64,000 bases of DNA from contig JBATQE010000020.1 in the NCBI GenBank assembly GCA_049291875.1, forward strand, positions 6,560-70,559. The letters run 5' to 3'. A program made the position numbers and the translations under genes. The stretch comes from CTSOIL-112 sp049291875. Its GTDB lineage: Bacteria; Pseudomonadota; Gammaproteobacteria; Burkholderiales; Burkholderiaceae. Within the stretch, counting starts at the first letter, position 1. Every line of letters starts with the position of its first letter. Shown here one piece after another: positions 11,310-19,252 of this stretch. The notes under the pieces are model-generated. The model ran no database searches. It was not told the origin of the DNA and was given only the letters and a program-made list of their open reading frames with translations.

Positions 11310-11756
11310 ATGAATTTTCGCTATTTTTTAACCACAACACTGTGCCTGATTTCACTCGGCACGCAAGCCAAAACCACCGCCGACGGCGCATGGGCGCGCG
11401 CCACCGTTCCGGGGCAAAACATGGGCGGCGCCTTCATCACACTGACCTCGGATCAAGACGCAACCTTGATCGGCGCAAGCTCACCGGTTTCGGAAAAAAT
11501 GGAATTGCACACCATGAAAATGGAGGGCGAAAAAATGGTGATGGCGCAAGTATCCAGCATCCCATTACCCGCCAACACCCAAGTTGAATTGAAACCGGGC
11601 AGTCTGCACCTCATGTTCATGGGTTTGAAACAGCCGCTCACCGAGGGACAGAACATTGCCATTACCTTAAAAATTAAATTATCCTCCGGCCACGTCGAAA
11701 CCCTGAGCATCCAAGCGCCGGTGAAATCGTTGGCGCACTCGGCCATGCACCAGTAA
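11310..11756 (+). CDS. PCuAC-type periplasmic copper chaperone, soluble form
   Basis: A 148-residue protein with a short signal peptide (cleavage after TQA, about residue 20). It contains the exact Cu(I) motif of the family, H-x10-M-x21-H-x-M, at His67, Met78, His100 and Met102. PCuAC proteins deliver copper to the Cu-A and Cu-B sites of cytochrome oxidases. ACGGAG lies upstream of the start. It is clearly a duplicate of the next gene: the cupredoxin-like cores share long identical stretches. Confidence 0.92.
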   Translation: MNFRYFLTTTLCLISLGTQAKTTADGAWARATVPGQNMGGAFITLTSDQDATLIGASSPVSEKMELHTMKMEGEKMVMAQVSSIPLPANTQVELKPGSLHLMFMGLKQPLTEGQNIAITLKIKLSSGHVETLSIQAPVKSLAHSAMHQ

Positions 11757-11792
11757 TCCATTACTATCAGCAGCATAAGAAAGGAAAACTCC

Positions 11793-12371
11793 ATGAAAAA
11801 ATCACTCATGATGCTCAGTTTGATTAGCGCCATCGCCGTACTTGGCTTAAGCGCCTGTAACAAAAAAGCCCACGACGACCACATGCCACCGCCACAGGCA
11901 AAGGGTGAAACCCAAAACGCCACACCGCCCGCCATGAGCGACATGCCGAGCGAAGTACGCGCCGTGGGCGATCTGAAAATTGAGATGCAAGGCGCGTGGG
12001 CGCGCGCAACGGTCGCGGGGCAAAACATGGGCGGCGCATTCGTCAATTTGACTTCGGATCAAGATGCAACGCTGGTCGGCGCGACCTCATCGGTTTCAGA
12101 TAAAGTCGAGTTGCACACCATGAAAATGGACGGCGAAAAAATGGTGATGGCGCAGGTACCGAGCATTCCATTGCCCGCCAACACCAAAGTTGAATTGAAG
12201 CCGGGCAGTCTGCACATCATGTTCATGAGCCTGAAAGCACCGCTCAAAGAAGGCGACATCGTAACGCTGAAATTGGAGATCAAAAACAAGGCGGGCAAGT
12301 CCGAGTTCCTCGATCTGCAAGCACCGGTCAAAGCTTTGGGCGAGGCAATGCCGATGAAAATGTCACATTGA
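11793..12371 (+). CDS. PCuAC-type copper chaperone, lipoprotein form
   Basis: A 192-residue paralogue of the preceding gene. It has a lipoprotein signal (LSAC, lipidated Cys22) and an added His/Met-containing linker (residues 23-60, with HDDHM and MSDM) before the PCuAC core. The motif H-x10-M-x21-H-x-M is intact (His108, Met119, His141, Met143). It is thus probably membrane-tethered with an extra metal-binding arm, while the first copy is free in the periplasm; localisation is inferred from the signals. AAGGAAAA precedes the start, and a terminator follows. Confidence 0.92.
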   Translation: MKKSLMMLSLISAIAVLGLSACNKKAHDDHMPPPQAKGETQNATPPAMSDMPSEVRAVGDLKIEMQGAWARATVAGQNMGGAFVNLTSDQDATLVGATSSVSDKVELHTMKMDGEKMVMAQVPSIPLPANTKVELKPGSLHIMFMSLKAPLKEGDIVTLKLEIKNKAGKSEFLDLQAPVKALGEAMPMKMSH

Positions 12372-12411
12372 TGTTGGATTCGATCCGCCTCGATTAAACC
12401 GATGGAATAAT

Positions 12412-12442
12412 AATGCCGCTGATTTTTTAGCGGCATTTTTAT
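12412..12442 (+). terminator. Terminator of the copper operon
   Basis: Seven-bp stem TGCCGCT/AGCGGCA (12414-12420, 12429-12435), eight-base loop, then five T. It lies 43 nt after the second PCuAC gene. Confidence 0.85.
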
Positions 12443-12467
12443 TGGCAAACTAAGGCCATCTCACGAC

Positions 12468-13778
12468 CTACAAATGCACCACCAAATGCAAGCCTTCGCC
12501 TGTTTTCGATACGATTTCCACGCTGCCGCCGTGACGCTCGGAGATTTTTTTCACCAGCGCCAGCCCTAAACCCGCGCCTTTTTGTGACGGGTGCGCGCGC
12601 ACAAACGGCTCGAACAATTGGTTCGGATCATCCAAATTTACGCCCGCGCCGTGGTCTTTGAAATGAATGTCCACGCCTTGCGCCGTTGAGGTGGCAATTC
12701 TGGGTAGGGTTTTGACGACCGAGACCTCAATGGGTGCCGCGCCGTATTTCAAAGCGTTTTCCACCACATTGCGCACCAGACGTTGCAATAGTTTCGGGTT
12801 GGCGTTGATCGTCACGGATTCGCCCGCCACCTGTACACCGGAATAATGCGCGCTCTCTTCCGCCACCAACGCCAACACATCCACCGATTCGAGCGGCATT
12901 TCCTGCGTGTTTTGCGCGTAGGCGTCCAAGCGGCTGGAGAGCAAAATACCCTCGATCATTTCATCCAGCTCGTTGATGTCGCGCTCAATCTCAGCCTTGC
13001 GCTGGGTTTGTCGCGCATCGTCTTGAGTTTTGAGCATTTCCACGTTCATGCGAATGCGCGTAAGCGGCGTGCGCAATTCGTGCGAGGCGTTGGCTAACAG
13101 CAATTTATTGGTCTGCACCAGCTCCTCAATTTTTTCGGCAGCGCTGTTAAAACTACTCGCCAATTTCGCCACCTCATCCTTGCCCTGCACCGGCACACGC
13201 ACGGACAAATCGCCCTGCCCCCAGCGTTCAACGCCCGTATTGAGCGCCTCTAAACGGCGCGTCAAACGACGCGTCAGCGGCAAAGCGGTCAACGCGACCG
13301 CGCCAAGTAAAATACCCAAACCGGAAATAAACGCCACGCCCATCGGCAAAGTGTCATCGGGCTTGGGCGGGCGTCCGCCACCACCGCCGAGTATCCGTGG
13401 CGGACGGACATAAGCCACGCGGCCATCGGCCAAATGCAGCTCCATCGTCGGCGGAATGCCTTTATGCCCACGCCCGTCCCTCACATACATTAGGTCGCCG
13501 ACTTGCGCCAAAATAGCCCCCGATGGATCGATCAAAACGATATTGAGCCGCAGATTGCGATTGAGCTTATCCAAAGCGATTTGTTGTTGCTCGGGTGACA
13601 ACGAGGCCTCCGGCATGGCGTTTTGCACCAATTGCATCATGGCGTCAAAACGCCCGCCGGTGCGTTCTTCACGATCATCGAGCGTACGCCACAGCAATGC
13701 GGTAGCCACTGCAAAAATGACGATGCTCGCCAGCACCGCCAGATAGATTTTGACATACAGTTTGTGCCGCGTCACCAT
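12468..13778 (-). CDS. Two-component sensor histidine kinase (EnvZ/CpxA type)
   Basis: A 436-residue inner-membrane kinase: TM1 at about 10-30, a periplasmic sensor of ~110 residues ending in a Gly-rich, Pro-rich stretch (GGGGGRPPKP), TM2 at about 146-168, HAMP, then the H-box ASHELRTPLTRIRM with His233, N-box NVVENALKYG, and G-boxes DHGAGV and GAGLGLALVKK. It phosphorylates the response regulator encoded 12 nt upstream. The signal is unknown; the Met/His-rich membrane protein upstream and the copper genes next door make a metal or envelope-stress signal plausible, but this is inference. Confidence 0.93.
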   Translation of the reverse strand: MVTRHKLYVKIYLAVLASIVIFAVATALLWRTLDDREERTGGRFDAMMQLVQNAMPEASLSPEQQQIALDKLNRNLRLNIVLIDPSGAILAQVGDLMYVRDGRGHKGIPPTMELHLADGRVAYVRPPRILGGGGGRPPKPDDTLPMGVAFISGLGILLGAVALTALPLTRRLTRRLEALNTGVERWGQGDLSVRVPVQGKDEVAKLASSFNSAAEKIEELVQTNKLLLANASHELRTPLTRIRMNVEMLKTQDDARQTQRKAEIERDINELDEMIEGILLSSRLDAYAQNTQEMPLESVDVLALVAEESAHYSGVQVAGESVTINANPKLLQRLVRNVVENALKYGAAPIEVSVVKTLPRIATSTAQGVDIHFKDHGAGVNLDDPNQLFEPFVRAHPSQKGAGLGLALVKKISERHGGSVEIVSKTGEGLHLVVHL

Positions 13779-13790
13779 GCTCCGTCCCCG

Positions 13791-14516
13791 TTAATCTTGG
13801 TGCTTGGCAAAGACATAGCCCGCGCCGCGCACGGTCACGATGCGTTTCGGCTGCCTTGGATCCTCCTCAATTTCGGCGCGCAAACGTGAGATATGCACGT
13901 CAATCGAGCGATCAAAGGCTTCGAGCGCTTGATTTTTCAAATGCTCAATCAAAAAATCACGCGACAGCACACGCCCTGCGCGCTCGGCCAAAACCAGCAG
14001 CAAATCGTATTGATAGCTGGTGATGTCGCACACCCGCTCCCCATCGTGCGTCTGGAGACGCACCTCGCGCGCGCCGCGATCAATGGTCAAGCTGCCAAAT
14101 TGCAACACATCCGAATCCGCATCGGCCACCATTTGCCCTGCGCCACGGCGCAAAATCGCACGCAGTCGCGCCAGCAACTCACGCGGCTCAAATGGTTTGG
14201 GCAGATAATCATCTGCCCCCATTTCCAAGCCAACAATGCGATCCATCGCGTCGCCGCGCGCGGTGAGCATCAAAATCGGTACATTCGACTGCGCGCGCAC
14301 CTTTTGACACACAGTCAAGCCATCCATATCGGGCAACATCAAATCCAAAACGATGCCGTCTATCGGCTTTTCTGCGCTCGCCTGAGCCTGTACCAAAGCC
14401 AAACCATCGCCCGCGTTCAGCACATGGGTGATGTCAAAGCCCGCGTCGGTCAGATATTCAGACACCAGCGCGCCGAGACGCTCGTCATCCTCGATCAGTA
14501 ATAAATGCTGTTTCAT
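13791..14516 (-). CDS. OmpR-family response regulator
   Basis: A 241-residue regulator: receiver domain with acidic pair Asp10/Asp11, phospho-acceptor Asp58 in IVLDLMLPDMDG, the Thr of MLTARG and Lys of LPKPF, then a C-terminal winged helix (LTIDRGAREVRL to TVRGAGYVF). It is the partner of the kinase 12 nt downstream. The start is the ATG that opens the receiver domain (MKQHLLLIEDD). A frame extending 111 codons upstream is not conserved-looking and is rejected. No strong ribosome site is visible before the ATG. Confidence 0.95.
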   Translation of the reverse strand: MKQHLLLIEDDERLGALVSEYLTDAGFDITHVLNAGDGLALVQAQASAEKPIDGIVLDLMLPDMDGLTVCQKVRAQSNVPILMLTARGDAMDRIVGLEMGADDYLPKPFEPRELLARLRAILRRGAGQMVADADSDVLQFGSLTIDRGAREVRLQTHDGERVCDITSYQYDLLLVLAERAGRVLSRDFLIEHLKNQALEAFDRSIDVHISRLRAEIEEDPRQPKRIVTVRGAGYVFAKHQD

Positions 14517-14573
14517 TTTTTTTATCCGTTGCCTATTCATGACATGTCGGTCACACATCACATCATACAACAC

Positions 14574-14619
14574 GTCAGGCGTGCATGGCAGTGTTATACC
14601 GCATCCGCGCACGCCCGAC
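14574..14619. repeat. Inverted repeat in the leader of the response regulator
   Basis: Arms of 11 bp (14574-14584 and 14609-14619) pair 10 of 11 around a 24-nt loop. There is no T-tract, so it is not a normal terminator. It lies between the Met/His-rich protein gene and the response regulator and could be an mRNA structure or a protein-binding site. Confidence 0.4.
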
Positions 14620-14667
14620 AGTTTGATTATATTGACAATAAAAAATAATAAGCTCGTTAAACCAATA

Positions 14668-15276
14668 TCAGCGGTTTTGAGTCGGTGCCGCAGGCGGAGA
14701 AGCTTGAGGCGTTTGAGCCGCCGGTGCGGGCGGGTTCGGCTGTCCCGCCGGATCGGGTTGCCCCATGCCTTGACCTTGACCCATGCCTTGGCCCATACCC
14801 ATCCCCGGCCCCATCGGACCACCCTGCATACCACCGCGCATACCGTCACGCTGCATCATTCCACCATGCGGCATACGGTCAAACCGATCCGAGCGATCAT
14901 GATGGCCGTGACTACCGATTTTGCCTCCAATCATACCGCCGATAATCCCCGTGGTCAGCATCAAGCCAGCCATCGCCAACCATTTACCCCAGCGGCAACG
15001 ACCTTCGCCCTCTCTGCATCCGCCGCCGCAACGGCCACCTCGATGCGCGTGATGACGATGGTCGCGTTCACGTTGCTCTTCTTCATTGCGTTTAAAATCA
15101 GACTTGTCGGTCTGGTCTTTCGCATCACGCGTGGTTTCCGCTTCGGTTTTAAGCGATTCTTCAGCCTTTACGGTTTCGTCGATTGCCTTTTGCGCGGCAT
15201 CAACCGCTGAATCAATCGTTGCTTTGTTTGTGTTGTTGGCATTGTTGACATTGTTGGTATTGTTTGTGTTTTCCAT
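14668..15276 (-). CDS. Unknown single-span membrane protein, Asn-rich N-terminus and Met/His/Gly/Pro-rich tail
   Basis: A 202-residue protein I do not recognise. Residues 1-18 are repeated Asn-Asn-Thr/Ala/Val units from a DNA run of short imperfect repeats. Residues 20-75 are charged and probably helical. A basic segment with HRHHAHRGG and cysteines 83, 87 and 94 precedes one membrane segment (about 99-119, rich in Gly and Met). The tail has HGHH, HGGMM and then degenerate GMGQ/GPGM repeats and a Pro/Ala end. The composition suggests metal binding or an intrinsically disordered envelope protein, but no family supports this. CAAGGAG precedes the start. It lies upstream of the two-component genes on the same strand, so it may be co-transcribed with them or be their target. 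Confidence 0.72.
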   Translation of the reverse strand: MENTNNTNNVNNANNTNKATIDSAVDAAQKAIDETVKAEESLKTEAETTRDAKDQTDKSDFKRNEEEQRERDHRHHAHRGGRCGGGCREGEGRCRWGKWLAMAGLMLTTGIIGGMIGGKIGSHGHHDRSDRFDRMPHGGMMQRDGMRGGMQGGPMGPGMGMGQGMGQGQGMGQPDPAGQPNPPAPAAQTPQASPPAAPTQNR

Positions 15277-15450
15277 CTGAAACTCCTTGGTTTTTAGTTA
15301 GTCTTTTTCCAAATATGCGGCCTAAAGTTGAGAAAAGCCATTCGCATATTTGACGGTGACACTTTATCCAAGGGCTGTAAATGCTGTTTTACGCACAGGT
15401 AAAGATTTGTAAAGACGGTTTTTGAGCAACACACACATAAACACACATAA

Positions 15451-15480
15451 AAAAAGCGAAACCCGTCGGTTTCGCTTTTT
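15451..15480 (-). terminator. Terminator of rpsT
   Basis: A 13-bp perfect stem (15451-15463 with 15468-15480) with a 4-nt loop and A/T runs on both flanks. It lies 22 nt after the rpsT stop on the minus strand. Confidence 0.9.
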
Positions 15481-15502
15481 GTCCTTCGCAGGAAGTGGCT
15501 GA

Positions 15503-15772
15503 TTAAGCCGCTGCCATTGCTTTGATGCTGGCAGACAAACGGCTTTTATGACGTGCCGCTTTGTTTTTGTGAACGATTTTTTTGTCCGCGATCGAGTCGA
15601 TCACAGGCATTGCTTTAACGAACGCTGCTTGAGCCGCCGCTTTGTCGCCTGCTTCAACTGCTTTACGAACGTTTTTTACCGCTGTGCGGTATTGTGAACG
15701 CAGTGATGCGTTGTGTGCGTTTTGCTTGACCGCCTGACGAGCGCGTTTGCGCGCTTGTGCTGAGTTTGCCAT
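15503..15772 (-). CDS. rpsT: 30S ribosomal protein S20
   Basis: An 89-residue basic protein with the S20 N-terminus MANSAQARKRARQ and the conserved KKIVHKNKAARHKSRL segment. It binds 16S rRNA early in 30S assembly. The ATG at 15772 has AAAAGGA upstream; seven extra upstream codons are not part of the family. It is a monocistronic gene with its own terminator, divergent from murJ, which is the common arrangement in Betaproteobacteria. Confidence 0.98.
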   Translation of the reverse strand: MANSAQARKRARQAVKQNAHNASLRSQYRTAVKNVRKAVEAGDKAAAQAAFVKAMPVIDSIADKKIVHKNKAARHKSRLSASIKAMAAA

Positions 15773-16209
15773 GACTAATCCTTTTAAATTCAAATTGAAA
15801 ATCGATTTTCTATTAACGATATACCGCCCGTTGCCGAGCCGTTCTATCGGTTCTTAATGCGTTCCTGAGTCATAAAAATCGCTTTGCGCAAAGCGATTTT
15901 TCAACGCGGCCCGTATACTGTCGTACCATCGGTTTTTCGCCTCAATTCGCCGTGAGACACACAGCGTTTGTTACAAAAAACACGGGTTATTTAAGAAAAT
16001 AGCTGTACAATATATCACTTTTTTGCTGATGGCTCAATGGTTTTCCGCATTTTATTGGCGTTTCAGGCGATTTGTGCGTTGTGTGTTTGCACTTACGGTC
16101 TGTTTCATTCGAGCCTTGCCCCAATTCCGTGATGTGCACAAAAAAATGAACCTTTGAGATTCAGGTGCGACTTTTTGCGCATTTCAAATAACTTGCTCCA
16201 CCTAAAAAC
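15773..16209. promoter_or_regulatory. Divergent rpsT/murJ intergenic region with a perfect palindrome
   Basis: No gene lies in this ~435-base gap, which must hold the rpsT promoter (minus) and the murJ promoter (plus). A perfect 28-bp palindrome spans 15874-15901 (arms 14 bp, no spacer), with A and T runs at its ends and a GCTTTGCGCAAAGC core. No gene ends near it, so it is either a stray terminator hairpin or an operator. I see no tRNA or other RNA gene. Confidence 0.5.
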
Positions 16210-17790
16210 ATGAAAAACCCTAACAGTATGAATTTTCTGCGGGTCTTGGCCTCAGTCAGCGGCTTTACCCTGCTCTCGCGCATTGCCGGTCTGGTGCGTG
16301 AGATTTTAACGGCGTCGATTTTCGGCGCGGGCATGACGACCGATGCGTTTTTCGTCGCATTTCGGATTCCGAATTTGTTGCGCCGTCTGTTTGCCGAGGG
16401 CGCGTTTTCGCAGGCCTTCATTCCGGTTTTGGGGCAAAGCAAAGCTGTTGACGGCGATGAACGCACCAAGATTTTGGTTGATCGCACGGCAACTTTGCTG
16501 TTTTGGGTGGTGACGCTGATTACTATTTTGGGCATCGTCGGCGTGTCGGGCGTGATGTTCATCATGGCGGGCACGATGGAGGTTGGCTCACAGCGCTACG
16601 AATACACGCGTCTGATGACGCAGATCATGTTTCCGTACATTATTTTTATGGCGCTGACGGCTTTATCCGCCGGGGTATTGAATACTTGGAAGAATTTTTC
16701 AACCCCTGCTTTTTCGCCGGTTTTATTGAATGTGACGATGATCGGCGCGGCGGTATTGCTCGCGCCGCATTTTAACCCGCCAATTTACGCCCTGACCGTG
16801 GGTGTGATTGCAGGCGGTATTTTGCAATTGGCGTGGCAAATTCCCGCGCTCAAACGCATCGGCATGCTGCCCAAAATTTCATTCAACGTGGTCGGAGCGG
16901 CGCGTGATCCGAATGTGCGCCGGATTTTGAAACTGATGCTGCCCGCAACGCTGGCGGTGTCGGTCGCGCAAATCAGCCTGATCATCAACACCAACTGGGC
17001 GGCAAGCTTGGGTAACGGTGCGGTGTCGTGGATTTCTTACGCCGACCGATTGATGGAGTTTCCAACGGGTATGCTCGGCGTGGCGTTGGGCACGATTTTA
17101 TTGCCCAGTTTGACGCGCGCGCATAGCTCGAACGATCAGGCGGAATATCAACGTTTGCTGCATTGGGGGTTGCGATTGACGCTGCTACTGGCATTACCGG
17201 CGGCCGTCGGTTTGGGGGTTTTGTCGATGCCATTGACCAGTACCTTATTTCAGCATGGTCGTTTCACCGCCGTGGACGCGGAGAAGACCGCGCAGGCTTT
17301 GTCGATGTATTCAATTGGCTTGGTCGGTTTGATTTCGATCAAAATTTTGGCCAGTGCGTATTATGCGAAACAGGACATCCTCACACCGGTGTTGATCGGA
17401 ATTGGCGTGCTGGTGTCAACGCAGTTGATGAACGTTGTTTTTGTGCCATATTTGCAACATGCGGGGCTGTCACTGTCAATCAGCTTGGGGGCGTGTCTGA
17501 ATGCGGCGACACTGGTATTTTTGCTCGGACGACGCGGTGTACTCGGCGCTTGGCAACCGTGGCTGCGATTCATCGGCAAAGTATTAGTGGCCGTGTTTGT
17601 CATGGGCTGGGTGGCATATTTTGCCAGCCGCCAAATTGACTGGCTGTCGATGTCGCACGGCATCAGCTCGTTGCTTCAGCGTGCGGGCTGGTTATTGCTT
17701 ATCATCACTGTCAGCGCGGTGTGCTATTTCGTCGTGCTGTTTGCGTTGGGCTTTCGCATGCGCGATTTCCGTCTGGTGAGCCACGCATAA
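16210..17790 (+). CDS. murJ: Lipid II flippase
   Basis: A 526-residue polytopic membrane protein of the MviN/MurJ family (MOP superfamily) that moves lipid II across the inner membrane for peptidoglycan synthesis. Family sequence is clear from the start: GFTLLSRIAGLVREIL, DAFFVAFRIPNLLRRLFAEGAFSQAFIPV, and later GMLGVALGTILLPSLTR. Length fits the family. The ATG used has no strong ribosome site; an ATG six codons on (16228) is also possible. The paired neighbour rpsT on the opposite strand is typical. Confidence 0.97.
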   Translation: MKNPNSMNFLRVLASVSGFTLLSRIAGLVREILTASIFGAGMTTDAFFVAFRIPNLLRRLFAEGAFSQAFIPVLGQSKAVDGDERTKILVDRTATLLFWVVTLITILGIVGVSGVMFIMAGTMEVGSQRYEYTRLMTQIMFPYIIFMALTALSAGVLNTWKNFSTPAFSPVLLNVTMIGAAVLLAPHFNPPIYALTVGVIAGGILQLAWQIPALKRIGMLPKISFNVVGAARDPNVRRILKLMLPATLAVSVAQISLIINTNWAASLGNGAVSWISYADRLMEFPTGMLGVALGTILLPSLTRAHSSNDQAEYQRLLHWGLRLTLLLALPAAVGLGVLSMPLTSTLFQHGRFTAVDAEKTAQALSMYSIGLVGLISIKILASAYYAKQDILTPVLIGIGVLVSTQLMNVVFVPYLQHAGLSLSISLGACLNAATLVFLLGRRGVLGAWQPWLRFIGKVLVAVFVMGWVAYFASRQIDWLSMSHGISSLLQRAGWLLLIITVSAVCYFVVLFALGFRMRDFRLVSHA

Positions 17791-17977
17791 TTGTTTGGAC
17801 AAATACGTGTGTGTAAAGTTTTGTAAACTCGACTCGGAAGGCGTATTTTGTCCATGAAAATCCTTTAGAATGCGGTATTCAGCGGACGTTGCATTTTGGC
17901 GCAACCAATCATGATGCGAGGGTTTTATCACAAAATGATGACCCTGCACCGCTAAACCCATTTTTCGGCTGATTTTT

Positions 17978-19237
17978 ATGGCATCCAACCTCAATTTTTT
18001 TGCCCGTTTTTTTGCATTAAGTCGACGCAAACAACTGGTCGTTTTGATTGTCCTCGCACTGACACTGTTCATCGGTCTTCGCGTTTACCAAGCCTTGACC
18101 AAAACCAGTCGCAGCAAAACCGCTGAAACCACCGTGGTTCAGATCAAACGCTCCGAAATCACCCAATTACAAGCGGTGTCTTTGGACAAAACCCTGCCGA
18201 TTTCCGGCCCGCTCAACCCTTTGGAACAAACCTTGGTCAGCGCGCGCGCCAGTGGTGAAGTGCAAAGCGTCGCGGTGCGCGAAGGACAAACCGTCAGCAA
18301 AGGGCAAACGCTGGCCGAACTGGTCGCCACCACCTATCAGGCGCAATACGACCAAGCCCGTGCCAACGTGATCTCGGCCGAACAAAGCCTCAAACTGGCA
18401 CAACAAGACTACCAAAACAACGAGGCGCTGTACCGCTCCGGCTTTATCGCCAAAATGGCCTTGCAGCGACTCGAAGTCGCCCTGCAAAACGCACGCAGCA
18501 CCTTGACCAATGCACAGCAAACCCTCGTCATCGCCCAGCGCAATCTGTCCGAAACCCGCATCACTGCGCCCATCAACGGTGTGATTGCGGTACGCAAGAT
18601 CAATCCGGGCGAAACCGTCGGCACCGGCTCCGTGCTGTTCTCCATCGTGAATGAGGACAGCTTTGAAGTCTCCGCGCCGATCTCCGCCGAGCAAGTCGGG
18701 CAAATCGCCATCGGCCAAACCGTACAATTGCGCACGCCCGGCGTGATGGACGCTTTCACCGGCACGGTCGAACGCATCAATCCGGCGGCTCAAGCCGGCT
18801 CCCGCAGTTTCACCGTCTATGTGCGCGTGAACAACACCGGCGCCCTGCGCGCAGGCATGTATGCGCAAGGCGACATTTTGCTCTCCAGCAAACCGAACGT
18901 CCTGAGCGTGCCCGCCAGTGCGATTCACGCGAAAAATGGCCGCCAATATGTGTATGTCCTAAACAACGATCACATTGAGCAACGCGAAGTCACGCTGGGC
19001 GAGCGCGCCAGTGAAGCCGCCGATGCACCTACCGAAATCACCTCCGGATTGCAACAAGGCGAATCGGTGGTGCGTTTGGATCTGGGCGACATCAAACCGG
19101 AACAAAAAGTGGAGTTGGTGGAAAACTCCGGCGAAGCCGCGAGCCATACCCAAAACAATGGTGCAAAGACCGAAGCGCCCAAAACCTTTTGGGGCAAACT
19201 CAAAGCGTGGTTGAGCAATAAACCCTCTCAAAAATAA
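17978..19237 (+). CDS. RND efflux membrane fusion protein (HlyD/AcrA type)
   Basis: A 419-residue periplasmic adaptor anchored by an N-terminal hydrophobic helix (about residues 19-37). A lipoyl half-domain (VREGQTVSKGQTLAEL), a coiled-coil hairpin (about 128-195), the second lipoyl half (ITAPINGVIAVRKINPGETV) and beta-barrel and membrane-proximal domains follow. It links the inner-membrane pump encoded next to an outer-membrane TolC, which is encoded in the same cluster. The substrate is not evident. No TetR- or MarR-type regulator is adjacent. Confidence 0.93.
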   Translation: MASNLNFFARFFALSRRKQLVVLIVLALTLFIGLRVYQALTKTSRSKTAETTVVQIKRSEITQLQAVSLDKTLPISGPLNPLEQTLVSARASGEVQSVAVREGQTVSKGQTLAELVATTYQAQYDQARANVISAEQSLKLAQQDYQNNEALYRSGFIAKMALQRLEVALQNARSTLTNAQQTLVIAQRNLSETRITAPINGVIAVRKINPGETVGTGSVLFSIVNEDSFEVSAPISAEQVGQIAIGQTVQLRTPGVMDAFTGTVERINPAAQAGSRSFTVYVRVNNTGALRAGMYAQGDILLSSKPNVLSVPASAIHAKNGRQYVYVLNNDHIEQREVTLGERASEAADAPTEITSGLQQGESVVRLDLGDIKPEQKVELVENSGEAASHTQNNGAKTEAPKTFWGKLKAWLSNKPSQK

Positions 19238-19252
19238 GGCGACAGATCAACC

